Positions 1 through 5,970 of a stretch of 6,880 nucleotides of DNA are shown piece by piece. Below the pieces are notes generated by a model. It saw only the letters and a program-made list of their open reading frames with translations. It was not told the DNA's origin and searched no databases. The position numbers and the translations under genes are program-made. Every line of letters starts with the position of its first letter. Position 1 is the stretch's first letter. Source of the DNA: Methylomicrobium sp. (GTDB taxonomy: Bacteria; Pseudomonadota; Gammaproteobacteria; Methylococcales; Methylomonadaceae); assembly GCA_007135635.1 (NCBI GenBank), contig SLIO01000481.1, positions 1 through 6,880 on the forward strand. Direction: 5' to 3'.

Positions 1-277
1 CGCATCAGGCAAAGTCCCCTCGGCGATTCATATGTGCCCGGAATGCGCGGATGGCGGACCACTGGCAAAAGTACGCAATGGTGATATGATTTGTCTAAAT
101 GCACAAACCGGCGAAATCAATGTATTGATCGATAATACCGAATTCAATGCCCGCCGCCCGGCCGCAAATCATGCCAAAGATCATCATCACGGCATGGGCC
201 GTGAATTATTCGCAGGCTTTCGTTTAAACGCCTCCTCGGCGGAAACCGGGGCAACCAACGTCTTCATCAACGACTAG
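1..277 (+). CDS. edd: Phosphogluconate dehydratase, C-terminal end (partial)
   Basis: This is the last 91 residues of 6-phosphogluconate dehydratase, the cytoplasmic Fe-S enzyme that dehydrates 6-phosphogluconate to 2-keto-3-deoxy-6-phosphogluconate (KDPG) in the Entner-Doudoroff pathway. The reading frame is already open at base 2 and runs to the TAG at 275-277. The visible part begins ASGKVPSAIH, then has DGGPLAKVRNGDMI, a TGEINVLID segment and a GRELFAGFR segment near the end. These match the C-terminal domain of the IlvD/Edd dehydratase family, and the order and ending fit Edd better than dihydroxy-acid dehydratase. The Fe-S cluster cysteines known in this family lie mainly upstream and cannot be judged here. 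A CPEC pair follows the SAIH motif, where E. coli Edd, as I recall it, has no cysteines. The next gene is eda, the following step of the pathway, which supports the call. The ATG at base 32 is internal, not a start. Confidence 0.95.
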   Translation, partial: ASGKVPSAIHMCPECADGGPLAKVRNGDMICLNAQTGEINVLIDNTEFNARRPAANHAKDHHHGMGRELFAGFRLNASSAETGATNVFIND

Positions 278-319
278 CGGCCTGGCCAATTGAACGAAAA
301 AAGCAAAGCGCGAAGTATA

Positions 320-424
320 TATAGTTTTTCAGATAAATAATTTCCAATACAGCCACACTTAAAACCCTTTAATATCAATGCTATTTTTCAGAAAATTTGG
401 AAATTATTTATCTGAAAGTGTATA
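320..424. repeat. Large inverted repeat in the edd-eda spacer
   Basis: Two arms match perfectly over 19 bases in inverted orientation: 327-345 (TTTCAGATAAATAATTTCC) and 399-417, separated by 53 bases. Pairing can be extended outward to about 320 and 424 with three mismatches. The arms are AT-rich, and the right arm ends 14 bases before the weak ribosome binding site of eda. No T-run follows the stem, so it is not a classical terminator. It could be an operator region, an mRNA processing or stability structure between edd and eda, or a small non-autonomous mobile element. The sequence alone does not decide between these. Confidence 0.8.
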
Positions 425-445
425 GCTAACGGAAAACCACTTAAA

Positions 446-1096
446 ATGACACAAAACAATTGGAAAACTCAACCATCCTCGGTGCTGAACGCCGGCCCTG
501 TCATGCCTGTCATGGTCATCAAAAATCTCGAGGACGCCGTGCCTTTGGCGCAAGCATTAACCGAAGGCGGCATCAAAGTCCTTGAAATCACGTTACGCAC
601 ACCGATTGCGCTCGATGCTATTAAACTTATCAGTGAACAAGTCAAGGATGCCATCGTTGGCGTAGGCACAGTCACCACTCCGGAGCAATTGCAAGCCGCC
701 GAAAAAGCCGGTGCCGTATTTGCGATCAGCCCCGGCCTGACGCCGACATTACTGAAAGCTGCGACAAATAGCAATATCGCACTCATCCCAGGAATATCAA
801 CAATCTCCGAACTCATGTTAGGGATGGAATATGGGCTGGATCACTTTAAGTTTTTTCCTGCCGCTGCCGCCGGCGGCGTCAATATGCTGAAAGGCATTGC
901 CGGCCCCATTCCTTCAGCGACATTTTGTCCGACCGGAGGAATATCCGCCAGTAACTATAACGATTATCTGAACTTACCGAATGTTGCCTGTGTTGGCGGA
1001 TCCTGGTTAGCACCGGATGATGCCGTCGCTGCAAAGGACTGGCTCAGAATTACCGAATTAGCTAAAACCGCAATTAAGAATGCCGTAAAGAAATAA
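446..1096 (+). CDS. eda: KDPG aldolase (2-keto-3-deoxy-6-phosphogluconate / 4-hydroxy-2-oxoglutarate aldolase)
   Basis: Class I aldolase that cleaves KDPG to pyruvate and glyceraldehyde 3-phosphate in the cytoplasm, the last Entner-Doudoroff step. The protein has 216 residues, close to the usual 210-215 for this single-domain TIM-barrel trimer. Aligning by eye with E. coli Eda gives a constant offset of two residues. E47 sits in VLEITLRT (E. coli E45, general acid-base), R51 follows it, T75 is in GVGTV, P96 is in ISPGLT, and the Schiff-base lysine K135 is in the FKFFP motif (E. coli K133). The phosphate-binding CPTGGI and GGSWL loops are also present. The start at 446 gives an N-terminus (NNWKT) matching the E. 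coli one (KNWKT). The ribosome binding site is weak: only GGA at 431-433, 12 bases from the ATG. It follows edd by 168 bases, so the two may be cotranscribed, but the spacer contains a large inverted repeat. I see no clear terminator after it. Confidence 0.97.
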   Translation: MTQNNWKTQPSSVLNAGPVMPVMVIKNLEDAVPLAQALTEGGIKVLEITLRTPIALDAIKLISEQVKDAIVGVGTVTTPEQLQAAEKAGAVFAISPGLTPTLLKAATNSNIALIPGISTISELMLGMEYGLDHFKFFPAAAAGGVNMLKGIAGPIPSATFCPTGGISASNYNDYLNLPNVACVGGSWLAPDDAVAAKDWLRITELAKTAIKNAVKK

Positions 1097-1160
1097 TGCT
1101 TTATTCAGCGCCTATTTATTTTTAACATGTCGCTTGTATGCAGCTCGCCGGAATATTGAA

Positions 1161-1194
1161 ACTGATTACATAGTTTATGGTTTATGCAATCAGT
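1161..1194. repeat. Inverted repeat between eda and gltA
   Basis: ACTGATTACA (1161-1170) and TGCAATCAGT (1185-1194) are inverted copies with one mismatch, around a 14-base AT-rich centre. There is no T-run after it, so it is unlikely to be a strong rho-independent terminator for eda. It lies about 65 bases upstream of the TTGACA at 1261 and could be a regulator site for gltA or a structure ending the eda mRNA. Function not determined. Confidence 0.5.
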
Positions 1195-1260
1195 ACTTTG
1201 AATTCCGACATTGAAAAGAAATACGCAAAGCCTTACGTTTGTGCAACTGCATTAAAGTTA

Positions 1261-1296
1261 TTGACAAAATTACGCCCGCGCGTTATTGGGTATAAA
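1261..1296 (+). promoter_or_regulatory. Candidate gltA promoter region
   Basis: A perfect TTGACA lies at 1261-1266 and a good -10-like TATAAA at 1291-1296, followed 46 bases later by the gltA start. The 24-base gap between them is too long for one normal sigma-70 promoter, so at most one hexamer is probably used. TATAAA could act with a poor -35 (AATTAC, 1268-1273, 17-base spacer). TTGACA could act with a weak -10 (TATTGG, 1284-1289). The start site cannot be fixed from sequence. Confidence 0.4.
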
Positions 1297-1306
1297 TTTA
1301 ACAGGC

Positions 1307-1318
1307 CGTGATATCACG
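1307..1318. promoter_or_regulatory. Palindrome CGTGATATCACG, candidate operator in the gltA leader
   Basis: A perfect 12-base palindrome lies 10 bases after the candidate -10 box (1291-1296) and 24 bases before the gltA start. This is where a repressor dimer would block transcription initiation. It lies 12 bases before the ribosome binding site, so an mRNA hairpin is possible but would have almost no loop. Binding by a regulator is inference. Confidence 0.4.
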
Positions 1319-1330
1319 AATACTTAACAG

Positions 1331-1335
1331 AAGGG
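1331..1335 (+). promoter_or_regulatory. gltA ribosome binding site
   Basis: AAGGG lies seven bases before the ATG at 1343. This good Shine-Dalgarno match fixes that start, and the N-terminus it gives aligns with E. coli GltA within a few residues. Confidence 0.75.
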
Positions 1336-1342
1336 TAATACC

Positions 1343-2641
1343 ATGACTAACCACAACCTAGTAACGATACGGAATGAGGACGATCGGATTTCATGCGAAC
1401 TACCTGTCCTTCAGGGTACTATCGGTCCCGATGTGATCGATATCCGAACGCTCTACCGTGATACAGGCGTATTCACATACGACCCGGGCTTTACATCAAC
1501 CGCCAGCTGTAGTTCTAGAATCACATTCATCGACGGCGACAAGGGGATCCTTCTTTATCGAGGTTATCCGATTGAACAACTGGCTGAAAAATGCGATTTC
1601 ATGGAGGTGTGCTACTTATTACTGCATGATGAATTGCCGAATGGCCGGCAAATGCAAGAGTTTGTCAATGACATCACTTATCACACGATGGTTCACGATC
1701 AACTGACCGGCTTTTATAAAGGATTCCGCCGCGACGCCCACCCCATGGCAACCCTGGTTGCCGTGGTCGGCGCCCTATCCGCTTTTTATCATCACGAACT
1801 CGACATCCGGTGTCCGATAGACCGAAATTTATCTGCCATCCGCCTAATTGCCAAGATGCCGACGATCGTTGCAATGAGCCACAAATACAGCATCGGCATG
1901 CCATTCATGTACCCGCAAAACAAATTGGGTTATGTCGAAAACTTCATGTATATGATGCACGCAACCCCTTGCGAAGACTATGTTCAAAACCCGGTTTTAG
2001 TCAGAGCAATGGACAGAATTTTGATTCTGCATGCCGATCATGAACAAAATGCGTCAACCTCCACGGTCAGACTGGCCGGCTCTTCCGGCGCCAATCCTTA
2101 TGCTTGCATTACCTCCGGCATTGCTTGCCTGTGGGGGGCCGCTCACGGCGGCGCTAACGAAGCGGTACTCAGAATGCTGCTCGAAATCGGTGATGTCTCA
2201 AAAATTGGCGAATTCATCAACAAAGCCAAGGATAAAAACGATCCGTTTAGATTAATGGGGTTCGGACATCGTGTTTATAAAAACTACGACCCCCGAGCCA
2301 AACTCATGCGCGAAACCTGCCATGAAGTGCTAACCGAATTAGGACTCCATGACGACCCCTTATTCAAGCTGGCACTGGAGCTAGAACGCATCGCTCTAGA
2401 AGACGATTACTTCATCGAGAAAAAACTCTATCCGAATGTCGATTTTTATTCCGGCATCGTGATGCGCGCACTAGGCATCCCAACCGTAATGTTTACTGCG
2501 ATTTTCGCGATGGCCCGGTCAATAGGCTGGATTGCTCACTGGGATGAAATGATTTCCGACGAAGAACAAAAAATCGGTAGACCGCGTCAGCTATATAAAG
2601 GCCACTCGATACGCGATGTCGTTTCAATCAGCGCGCGCTAA
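1343..2641 (+). CDS. gltA: Citrate synthase, type II (GltA family)
   Basis: Condenses acetyl-CoA with oxaloacetate to give citrate, the entry step of the TCA cycle, in the cytoplasm. The protein has 432 residues against 427 in E. coli and aligns throughout. It has the small N-terminal beta domain typical of the Gram-negative hexameric type ([26 protein letters not shown], residues about 26-51). The [16 protein letters not shown] core follows, and a GRPRQLYKG segment lies near the end. The catalytic triad is present: H268 in [12 protein letters not shown]309 in GFGHR and D367 in NVDFYSG (E. coli H264, H305 and D362 in mature numbering). C210 in ATPCEDY corresponds to E. coli C206, the cysteine near the NADH-inhibition site, so NADH control is possible but not shown. 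The neighbours are eda upstream and aceE downstream, each with its own long spacer. It is probably its own transcript, ending at the terminator at 2976-2999. Confidence 0.97.
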   Translation: MTNHNLVTIRNEDDRISCELPVLQGTIGPDVIDIRTLYRDTGVFTYDPGFTSTASCSSRITFIDGDKGILLYRGYPIEQLAEKCDFMEVCYLLLHDELPNGRQMQEFVNDITYHTMVHDQLTGFYKGFRRDAHPMATLVAVVGALSAFYHHELDIRCPIDRNLSAIRLIAKMPTIVAMSHKYSIGMPFMYPQNKLGYVENFMYMMHATPCEDYVQNPVLVRAMDRILILHADHEQNASTSTVRLAGSSGANPYACITSGIACLWGAAHGGANEAVLRMLLEIGDVSKIGEFINKAKDKNDPFRLMGFGHRVYKNYDPRAKLMRETCHEVLTELGLHDDPLFKLALELERIALEDDYFIEKKLYPNVDFYSGIVMRALGIPTVMFTAIFAMARSIGWIAHWDEMISDEEQKIGRPRQLYKGHSIRDVVSISAR

Positions 2642-2652
2642 AGCAGTTAACC

Positions 2653-2801
2653 TAGGATAGGTAGAACGGAGCGAAACCCATCATGGAACGCCATGAGTGG
2701 CTTTGTAAAAAATCGCGGCTTAGTTAATGGCTGCGTTATCACAACCGTACCTGCGCTCAAACAGAGCGATGGGTTTACGCTTCGCTTCTACCCATCTTAC
2801 G
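2653..2801. repeat. REP/MITE-like structured inverted-repeat element
   Basis: Two roughly 30-base arms (2653-2682 and 2768-2801) are imperfect inverted copies. They share GGTAGAA, an AGCG core and AAACCCATC, with about three mismatches and two single-base bulges. Inside lie three short stems: TCATGG/CCATGA (2681-2696), CGCGGCT/GGCTGCG (2714-2735, with G-T pairs) and GCTC/GAGC (2755-2767). Together these could fold as a multi-branched structure closed by the arms. The left arm begins 11 bases after the gltA stop codon. Similar GGATGGGTAGA...AAACCCATC palindromes are, from memory, common intergenic repeats in several bacterial genomes. Copy number and mobility cannot be judged from one copy. 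Confidence 0.65.
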
Positions 2802-2975
2802 GCGCTAAAGCTCAAAAAACCGGAGCGCTGGTGTCGTCCCGCCCGAAATGCGGATTGGCATGCGGAAGCTTGTTTAAATCCTGATAAACCGACCGATAAT
2901 GCGATGAAAAATACCGACACTAACGTCCTTAATTTTTAACTTATGCGACAAATACGTTGACATTTACTGCCCAAG

Positions 2976-2999
2976 AAGGTGCCCATCGCGCACCTTTTT
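2976..2999 (+). terminator. Rho-independent terminator downstream of gltA
   Basis: A perfect seven-base stem AAGGTGC (2976-2982) / GCACCTT (2990-2996), with a seven-base loop, runs into five Ts (2995-2999). The T-run is on the + strand side only, so it ends rightward transcription. It lies 334 bases after the gltA stop, with no gene between, and would separate gltA from the pdh operon. Confidence 0.85.
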
Positions 3000-3178
3000 A
3001 TGCTTCGAACTCAACGAAACCAGCAGAAATCTGTGCGCACCCCAAGATAAACTTATAGAGGCATGCCAGCGCCGAACTTTGGTTAGCAATCGGCATAATA
3101 ACTACCAAAAACATCACCGGTCCAACCATAGCAACTTAGACAAACATGCGAATTACAAGACAAGCAACCCTTGGCCGT

Positions 3179-3186
3179 TATAAAAT
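3179..3186 (+). promoter_or_regulatory. Candidate -10 box for the aceE-aceF operon
   Basis: TATAAAAT lies 89 bases before the aceE start and after the gltA terminator, so a promoter is expected in this interval. No good -35 hexamer is seen at 16-18 bases upstream (nearest CAAGAC at 3156-3161, 17-base spacer). It might need an activator, or the true promoter may be elsewhere between 3000 and 3235. Confidence 0.3.
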
Positions 3187-3197
3187 TCGCGTTCTAA

Positions 3198-3210
3198 TCG
3201 TTACTAACGA
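3198..3210. promoter_or_regulatory. Palindrome TCGTTACTAACGA, candidate pdh operator
   Basis: A perfect inverted repeat of six bases around a central C lies 11 bases after the candidate -10 at 3179-3186. The layout resembles the palindrome downstream of the gltA -10, though the sequence differs. It does not look like the E. coli PdhR site (AATTGGT and its inverted copy). Its role is inferred from position only. Confidence 0.35.
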
Positions 3211-3235
3211 CAAATGACCAACTAACTAACAGCGA

Positions 3236-3263
3236 TTTTCAGATAGAAAAACCTATCTGATAA
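3236..3263 (+). promoter_or_regulatory. Leader hairpin directly before the aceE ribosome binding site
   Basis: TCAGATAG (3239-3246) and CTATCTGA (3253-3260) form a perfect eight-base stem with an AAAAAC loop. Two further T-A pairs beyond one T-T mismatch extend it to 3236 and 3263. It ends one base before the Shine-Dalgarno stretch GTGGAG (3264-3269). It may be an mRNA element affecting translation or stability, or a DNA operator of two inverted CAGATA half-sites. The left half shares TTTTCAGATA with the inverted repeat before eda. Confidence 0.6.
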
Positions 3264-3269
3264 GTGGAG
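3264..3269 (+). promoter_or_regulatory. aceE ribosome binding site
   Basis: GTGGAG, with the GGAG core at 3266-3269, lies six bases before the ATG at 3276 and supports this start. It abuts the leader hairpin ending at 3263, so the two may influence each other. Confidence 0.7.
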
Positions 3270-3275
3270 TTATAA

Positions 3276-5954
3276 ATGAAAAACAATAAAAGTCCTGCGG
3301 TTGTCGAACAGGAAGATGTCGACCCTACCGAAACCCAGGAATGGATCGATGCATTAAAAGCAGTGATGGAAATCGAGGGCAAAACACGTGCTCAATTTCT
3401 GATTGAAAAACTGGTTGCCGTGGCCAGACAATCGGGATCCGACATACCGTTTAGCGCGACCACCGACTACATCAATACAATAGCCGTCGGTCAGCAAATT
3501 CAATTCCCCGGCAACACCACTATCGAGCAAAGAATACGGTCTTATGTCCGTTGGAACGCAATGATGATGGTGCTTCGCGCCAACCGGAACACTAATGTCG
3601 GCGGCCACATCGCCAGCTTCGCTTCGGCGGCCACGCTCTATGATGTCGGTCAAAATCATTTCTGGCGCGCATCGTCCGAGCAACACGATGGAGATCTATT
3701 ATTCGTGCAAGGCCATTCGGCACCCGGCGATTATGCCCGGGCTTTTTTACTCGACCGACTGACTGAAGAACAGATGGACAACTTCCGCCAAGAAGTCGAC
3801 GGCAATGGACTGTCATCTTATCCGCATCCATGGCTAATGCCTAACTTTTGGCAATTCCCGACTGTATCGATGGGCTTAGGTCCCATTATGGCCATCTATC
3901 AAGCCCGCTTCATGCGTTATTTGCAAGGCCGAAGTCTAGCTGACACCTCCAATCGTAAAGTGTGGTGTTTCCTTGGCGATGGAGAAACCGACGAACCGGA
4001 ATCACTCGGCGCAATCGGCATGGCCGGCCGCGAAGAATTGGACAACCTTATTTTTGTGGTCAATTGCAACCTGCAACGACTAGACGGACCGGTTCGCGGC
4101 AACGGCAAAATCATTCAAGAACTGGAAGGCACCTTCCGTGGCGCGGGCTGGAATGTCATTAAACTGGTTTGGGGGCGCCATTGGGACAAACTGCTGGCCC
4201 GCGACCATCAAGGTCTACTTGTGAAACGCATGATGGAATGCGTGGATGGCGATTATCAAACATTCAAAGCCAAAGACGGCGCTTATGTTCGCGAACATTT
4301 CTTCAACACGCCGGAATTAAAAGCGATGGTTTCCGATTTGTCCGATTTGGACATCTGGTTACTCAATAGAGGCGGCCACGATCCTGCAAAAATTTATGCG
4401 GCCTTCCATTCCGCAGTCAACCACAAAGGGCAGCCGACCGTGGTTCTGGCCAAAACGATCAAAGGCTATTCGATGGGCGAGTCGGGCGAAGGCCAGAATA
4501 TCTCGCATCAACAAAAGAAAATGAGCGTCACCTCCCTGACGCGATTCAGAGACCGTTACGAACTGCCGGTAACCAACGAACAGTTACACGACCTACCTTA
4601 CCTGAAGTTCCCCGAGGACTCGAAAGAACTAGCCTACATGAAAGAGCGCCGCGCCGAATTGGGCGGTTACCTACCAAACAGAAGAGCAAAATCCTATGCC
4701 TTGGATGTTCCCGTTTTGTCGGACTTCAAATCGCTTTTGGAAGCTACCGGTGAAGGACGTGAAATTTCGACGACCATGGCTTTCGTCAAAATGCTGAATA
4801 TCCTGGTCAAGGACAAAAATATCGGTAAACGCATCGTACCGATCGTGCCGGACGAGTCCCGTACTTTCGGCATGGAAGGCATGTTCCGCCAATTGGGTAT
4901 CTGGTCGCAAGTCGGACAGCTCTATACCCCTCAAGACGCTGACCAATTGATGTTTTATAAAGAAGACAAGCATGGCCAAGTGCTGCAGGAAGGCATTAAC
5001 GAAGCGGGCGGCATGTGCGATTGGATTGCGGCCGGCACATCCTACTCGACCCATAACGTGCCGATGATTCCGTTTTTCATCTTCTACTCGATGTTCGGCT
5101 TTCAACGCGTCGCCGACTTGATCTGGGCAGCCGCCGACCAACGCACGCGCGGCTTTCTTCTCGGCGGAACGGCAGGAAGAACGACACTGAACGGCGAGGG
5201 CCTTCAGCACGAAGACGGACACAGCCACATTTTTGCAGGAACCGTCCCAAACTGCGTATCCTACGATCCAACTTTTTCGTATGAACTTGCCGTGATCATT
5301 CAAGACGGCTTGCGTCGAATGTACGTCGATCAAGAAGACATTTTCTATTACATCACCGTAATGAACGAAAATTACGAGCATCCGGCAATGCCGAAAGGTA
5401 TCGAACAGTCGATACTTAAAGGTATGTACTCGTTCAAGAAAGGAGACGGCCGCACTAAAACGCACGTTCAATTACTCGGTTCGGGTACGATTTTCCGCGA
5501 AGTCATCGCTGCGGCCGAACTCTTACAGAACGACTGGAACGTAACAGCCGACCTATGGAGTTGCACCAGCTTTACCGAATTGGCGCGCGAGGGACAGAGT
5601 TGCGAACGATGGAACCGGCTGCATCCGACCGAGACACCTAAAAAACCTCATGTCACCGAATGTCTAGAAAATGCCAAAGGGCCCATCATCGCCGCAACCG
5701 ACTACGTTCGCCTGTATGCTGAACAAATCCGCCCTTACCTCTCGACACCTTATACCGTCTTGGGCACCGACGGTTTCGGCCGTTCGGACACGCGCGAAGC
5801 CTTACGCCGGTTCTTCGAAGTCAACCGTTATCATATCGTGGTCGCGGCACTGAAGAGCCTTGCGGATATCGGCGAATTCGAACTTGCCAAGGTTGAAACG
5901 GCCATTGCCAAATACGGCATTAACCCGGAAACTGTTGCCCCGTGGCGGCTTTAA
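3276..5954 (+). CDS. aceE: Pyruvate dehydrogenase E1 component, homodimeric type
   Basis: Thiamin-diphosphate enzyme that decarboxylates pyruvate and passes the acetyl group to the lipoyl domain of E2 in the cytoplasmic pyruvate dehydrogenase complex. The protein has 892 residues (E. coli 887), and the single long chain marks the homodimeric gammaproteobacterial type rather than alpha/beta E1. The N-terminal 50 or so residues (DVDPTETQEWIDAL) match the segment that binds E2. Active-site residues seen include H111 in GGHIASF and H147 in GHSAPG. The cofactor motif is GDGETD (234-239) ending at N265 in NCNLQRLDGPV. H411 is in the mobile-loop segment NISHQQKKM, D526/E527 are in PDESRTFGMEG, E576 in GINEAGG would activate the cofactor, and H645 is in LQHEDGHSH. 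These correspond to E. coli H106, H142, D230, N260, H407, D521/E522, E571 and H640. The C-terminal transketolase-like domain ends with LGTDGFGRSDTREALRRFFEV. aceF follows after 16 bases in the same operon. Confidence 0.98.
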   Translation: MKNNKSPAVVEQEDVDPTETQEWIDALKAVMEIEGKTRAQFLIEKLVAVARQSGSDIPFSATTDYINTIAVGQQIQFPGNTTIEQRIRSYVRWNAMMMVLRANRNTNVGGHIASFASAATLYDVGQNHFWRASSEQHDGDLLFVQGHSAPGDYARAFLLDRLTEEQMDNFRQEVDGNGLSSYPHPWLMPNFWQFPTVSMGLGPIMAIYQARFMRYLQGRSLADTSNRKVWCFLGDGETDEPESLGAIGMAGREELDNLIFVVNCNLQRLDGPVRGNGKIIQELEGTFRGAGWNVIKLVWGRHWDKLLARDHQGLLVKRMMECVDGDYQTFKAKDGAYVREHFFNTPELKAMVSDLSDLDIWLLNRGGHDPAKIYAAFHSAVNHKGQPTVVLAKTIKGYSMGESGEGQNISHQQKKMSVTSLTRFRDRYELPVTNEQLHDLPYLKFPEDSKELAYMKERRAELGGYLPNRRAKSYALDVPVLSDFKSLLEATGEGREISTTMAFVKMLNILVKDKNIGKRIVPIVPDESRTFGMEGMFRQLGIWSQVGQLYTPQDADQLMFYKEDKHGQVLQEGINEAGGMCDWIAAGTSYSTHNVPMIPFFIFYSMFGFQRVADLIWAAADQRTRGFLLGGTAGRTTLNGEGLQHEDGHSHIFAGTVPNCVSYDPTFSYELAVIIQDGLRRMYVDQEDIFYYITVMNENYEHPAMPKGIEQSILKGMYSFKKGDGRTKTHVQLLGSGTIFREVIAAAELLQNDWNVTADLWSCTSFTELAREGQSCERWNRLHPTETPKKPHVTECLENAKGPIIAATDYVRLYAEQIRPYLSTPYTVLGTDGFGRSDTREALRRFFEVNRYHIVVAALKSLADIGEFELAKVETAIAKYGINPETVAPWRL

Positions 5955-5956
5955 TT

Positions 5957-5962
5957 AAAGGA
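5957..5962 (+). promoter_or_regulatory. aceF ribosome binding site
   Basis: AAAGGA lies eight bases before the ATG at 5971 and just after the aceE stop. It supports independent translation initiation of aceF on the shared aceE-aceF mRNA. There is no room for a separate promoter in the 16-base gap. Confidence 0.75.
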
Positions 5963-5970
5963 ATTGGCAT

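Larger units (their letters stand above)
2642..3275. other. Long gene-free region between gltA and aceE
   Basis: No convincing gene is present in these 634 bases. In order, the region contains a structured inverted-repeat element (2653-2801); a stretch with no clear signal except the direct repeat ATGCGGA at 2848-2854 and 2860-2866; a rho-independent terminator (2976-2999); and then AT-rich sequence with a candidate -10, a palindrome, a hairpin and the aceE ribosome binding site. Open frames of 60-70 codons do occur around 2693-2939. They run through the inverted repeat, lack good ribosome binding sites and resemble no protein I recognise. The likeliest reading is a long gltA 3' untranslated region followed by the pdh promoter region. 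Confidence 0.7.

Noticed and set aside
290..321. TTGAAC followed by TATATA in the edd-eda spacer as a promoter
   Set aside because: The spacing is about 20 bases and the -35 is imperfect. AT-rich sequence gives such matches by chance, so it is not listed as a feature.
320..424. The inverted repeat as a rho-independent terminator of edd
   Set aside because: The loop is 53 bases, the stem is AT-rich and no T-run follows the right arm.
1261..1296. TTGACA plus TATAAA as one strong sigma-70 promoter
   Set aside because: The 24-base spacer is too long for a single promoter, so the entry is kept only as a candidate region.
1674..1904. Minus-strand frame within gltA
   Set aside because: It is a shadow of the citrate synthase gene, with low-complexity basic composition.
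2653..2801. A tRNA or tRNA-like gene, suggested by the branched fold
   Set aside because: The stem lengths and loops do not match tRNA; there is no recognisable anticodon arm or TTCGA T-loop in the right place.
2693..2939. Overlapping 60-70 codon open frames after gltA on both strands
   Set aside because: They run through the inverted-repeat element, lack convincing ribosome binding sites and show no recognisable domain. They are best explained as frames within a repeat.
4671..5471. A 266-codon open frame on the minus strand inside aceE
   Set aside because: It lies wholly opposite the well-conserved aceE coding sequence. Its translation resembles no family I know, and long antisense frames are common opposite such genes.
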